Source: Anaerocolumna chitinilytica
GTDB taxonomy: Bacteria; Bacillota; Clostridia; Lachnospirales; Lachnospiraceae
NCBI RefSeq assembly: GCF_014218355.1
Contig: NZ_AP023368.1
Location: 372,001 to 436,000, forward strand
Direction of reading: 5' to 3'
Length of the DNA stretch: 64,000 nt
In this document: positions 63,245 through 64,000 of the stretch, piece by piece
How positions within the stretch are numbered: the first letter of the stretch is position 1
Layout of the letters: each line of letters starts with the position of its first letter
The notes under the pieces: model-generated
Told to the model about the DNA's origin: nothing
Database searches by the model: none
What the model saw: only the letters and a program-made list of their open reading frames with translations
Translations under genes and position numbers: made by a program

Positions 63245-64000
63245 ATGCTTAGAAGTACTGCTGTTAAGGCGTCTTTATGTACTGCTGCGCTGTTACTTAC
63301 CCTGGGTGCAGGAGTCAGAGTACAGGCGGCTGAGAGTGTCTCAGATACCGGGCTGGCCGGAATCATGCCAGTTCTTGATAACTATTATGTAGCTACTGCC
63401 GAGGTAGAAAAGGGAGAAGCGGAAAAGTTGCTTGATACTTTTGCGAAAGAAAAAGAAGAGCCAAGCAGTGACAAAGTTGAAAAAGTAAAATCACCCTATG
63501 CAAATCTAGGAATCTCCATAGCGGATAATTATGTTAATATTCGAGTGAAACCTAACACAGACAGCAAGATTGTCGGTAAACTCTACAAGGGTTGTGCAAC
63601 AGATATATTGGCTACAAAAGGTGATTGGGTTAAGATTAAATCAGGTGATGTAAAGGGATATATTAATAAAGAATTCCTTGCAATCGGTTCTGAAGCTGAG
63701 AAGCTGGTTGATAAATATGCTGATAAGTATGCTACAGTAAATACGGAAACATTATTTGTAAGAGAGAAGCCGGGAACAGATAAAACAATCGTTACCATGG
63801 TACCTCAGGGTGAAACCTATTACATATCAAAAGAATTTAACAAGTGGGCCAAGATTGAAATTGACCAGGGAGAAGATGGCTTTGTATCAAAGGATTTCAT
63901 CACAATCAATGTTAAATTCAAATATGCTATATCAATAAAAGAAGAAATGGCTAAGATAGCAGCAGAAAAAGCAGCTAAGAAGGCAGAAGCAGATAGATTG
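63245..64000 (+). CDS. Secreted SH3-domain cell-wall protein (3' truncated by window)
   Basis: 252 codons to the window end, ATG at 63245 with AAGGAGG about 10 bp upstream; an ATG at 63238 opens only a four-codon frame. Signal peptide (CTAALLLTLGAGVRVQAAE), then two bacterial SH3 repeats: NYVNIRVKPNTDSKIVGKL (about residues 97-150) and TLFVREKPGTDKTIVTMV (about 175-225). An Ala/Lys/Glu helix begins at the end. Such proteins usually continue into an NlpC/P60, amidase or SleB/CwlJ hydrolase domain, which is outside the window. Confidence 0.83.
   Translation, partial: MLRSTAVKASLCTAALLLTLGAGVRVQAAESVSDTGLAGIMPVLDNYYVATAEVEKGEAEKLLDTFAKEKEEPSSDKVEKVKSPYANLGISIADNYVNIRVKPNTDSKIVGKLYKGCATDILATKGDWVKIKSGDVKGYINKEFLAIGSEAEKLVDKYADKYATVNTETLFVREKPGTDKTIVTMVPQGETYYISKEFNKWAKIEIDQGEDGFVSKDFITINVKFKYAISIKEEMAKIAAEKAAKKAEADRL

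Noticed and set aside
1..64000. CRISPR arrays, tRNA or rRNA genes
   Set aside because: No regularly spaced direct repeats with unique spacers, and no cloverleaf or rRNA sequence was recognised by eye; the only tandem repeats are the short ones listed.

Overview
The window reads as the chromosome of a low-GC, spore-forming, flagellated anaerobic Firmicute, most like a Lachnospiraceae/Clostridium cluster XIVa organism. The basis is protein-level resemblance: SpoIIID, Mbl-FlhO-FlhP order, clostridial RpoB/RpoC/EF-G sequences, an extracellular electron transfer locus and a reductive pyrimidine pathway. No tRNA, rRNA or CRISPR array was seen.

Region 1 (1-6882): a NusG_II-domain protein (EetA-like), then the sporulation regulator gene spoIIID split in two. 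The N-terminal 41 codons lie at 592-714 behind a sigma-E-like promoter; the C-terminal 48 codons end at 6807. Between them is a ~5.95 kb element bounded by an identical 14-bp core (700-713 and 6646-6659). It carries a DUF3791/DUF3990 pair, a CorA-type transporter, a purine permease, a small ORF coupled to a large serine recombinase, and an XRE regulator. Removing one core plus the intervening DNA restores an 89-codon spoIIID in frame, as in the skin element of sigK. This is the strongest candidate for a little-described system here.

Region 2 (7056-14936): a flavin-based extracellular electron transfer locus: membrane-fused type II NADH dehydrogenase, polyprenyl synthase and UbiA prenyltransferase for a dedicated quinone, a two-domain PplA-like lipoprotein, ApbE flavin transferase and EetB/Gx transporter, followed by a LacI-type regulator.

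Region 3 (14937-32445): the information-processing block rpmG-secE-nusG-rplK-rplA-rplJ-rplL-rpoB-rpoC, a small membrane protein, and rpsL-rpsG-fusA-tuf. Several near-consensus promoters, two L1-binding mRNA sites and an L10 leader with attenuator are visible. After tuf, an AT-rich ~1.3 kb segment with a histidine phosphatase is flanked by a second copy of the last 29 bp of tuf.

Region 4 (33814-50457): a GGDEF-EAL protein, then a PucR-type regulator and a complete reductive pyrimidine catabolic cluster: class III aminotransferase, iron alcohol dehydrogenase, ABC transporter with an apparently circularly permuted binding protein, dihydropyrimidinase, a PreA with an extra N-terminal Fe-S domain, and a ureidopropionase-type amidohydrolase. 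The enzyme and transporter genes are bracketed by four copies of a long hairpin element whose arms co-vary. A decaying 17-18 bp minisatellite starts inside the preA stop region.

Region 5 (50591-64000): mbl-flhO-flhP-flgJ(N), recD2, comF-yvyF, cvfB and an acyl-ACP thioesterase on the minus strand, ridA, a methyltransferase, a CPBP protease, trxB, and the start of a secreted SH3-domain protein cut by the window end.
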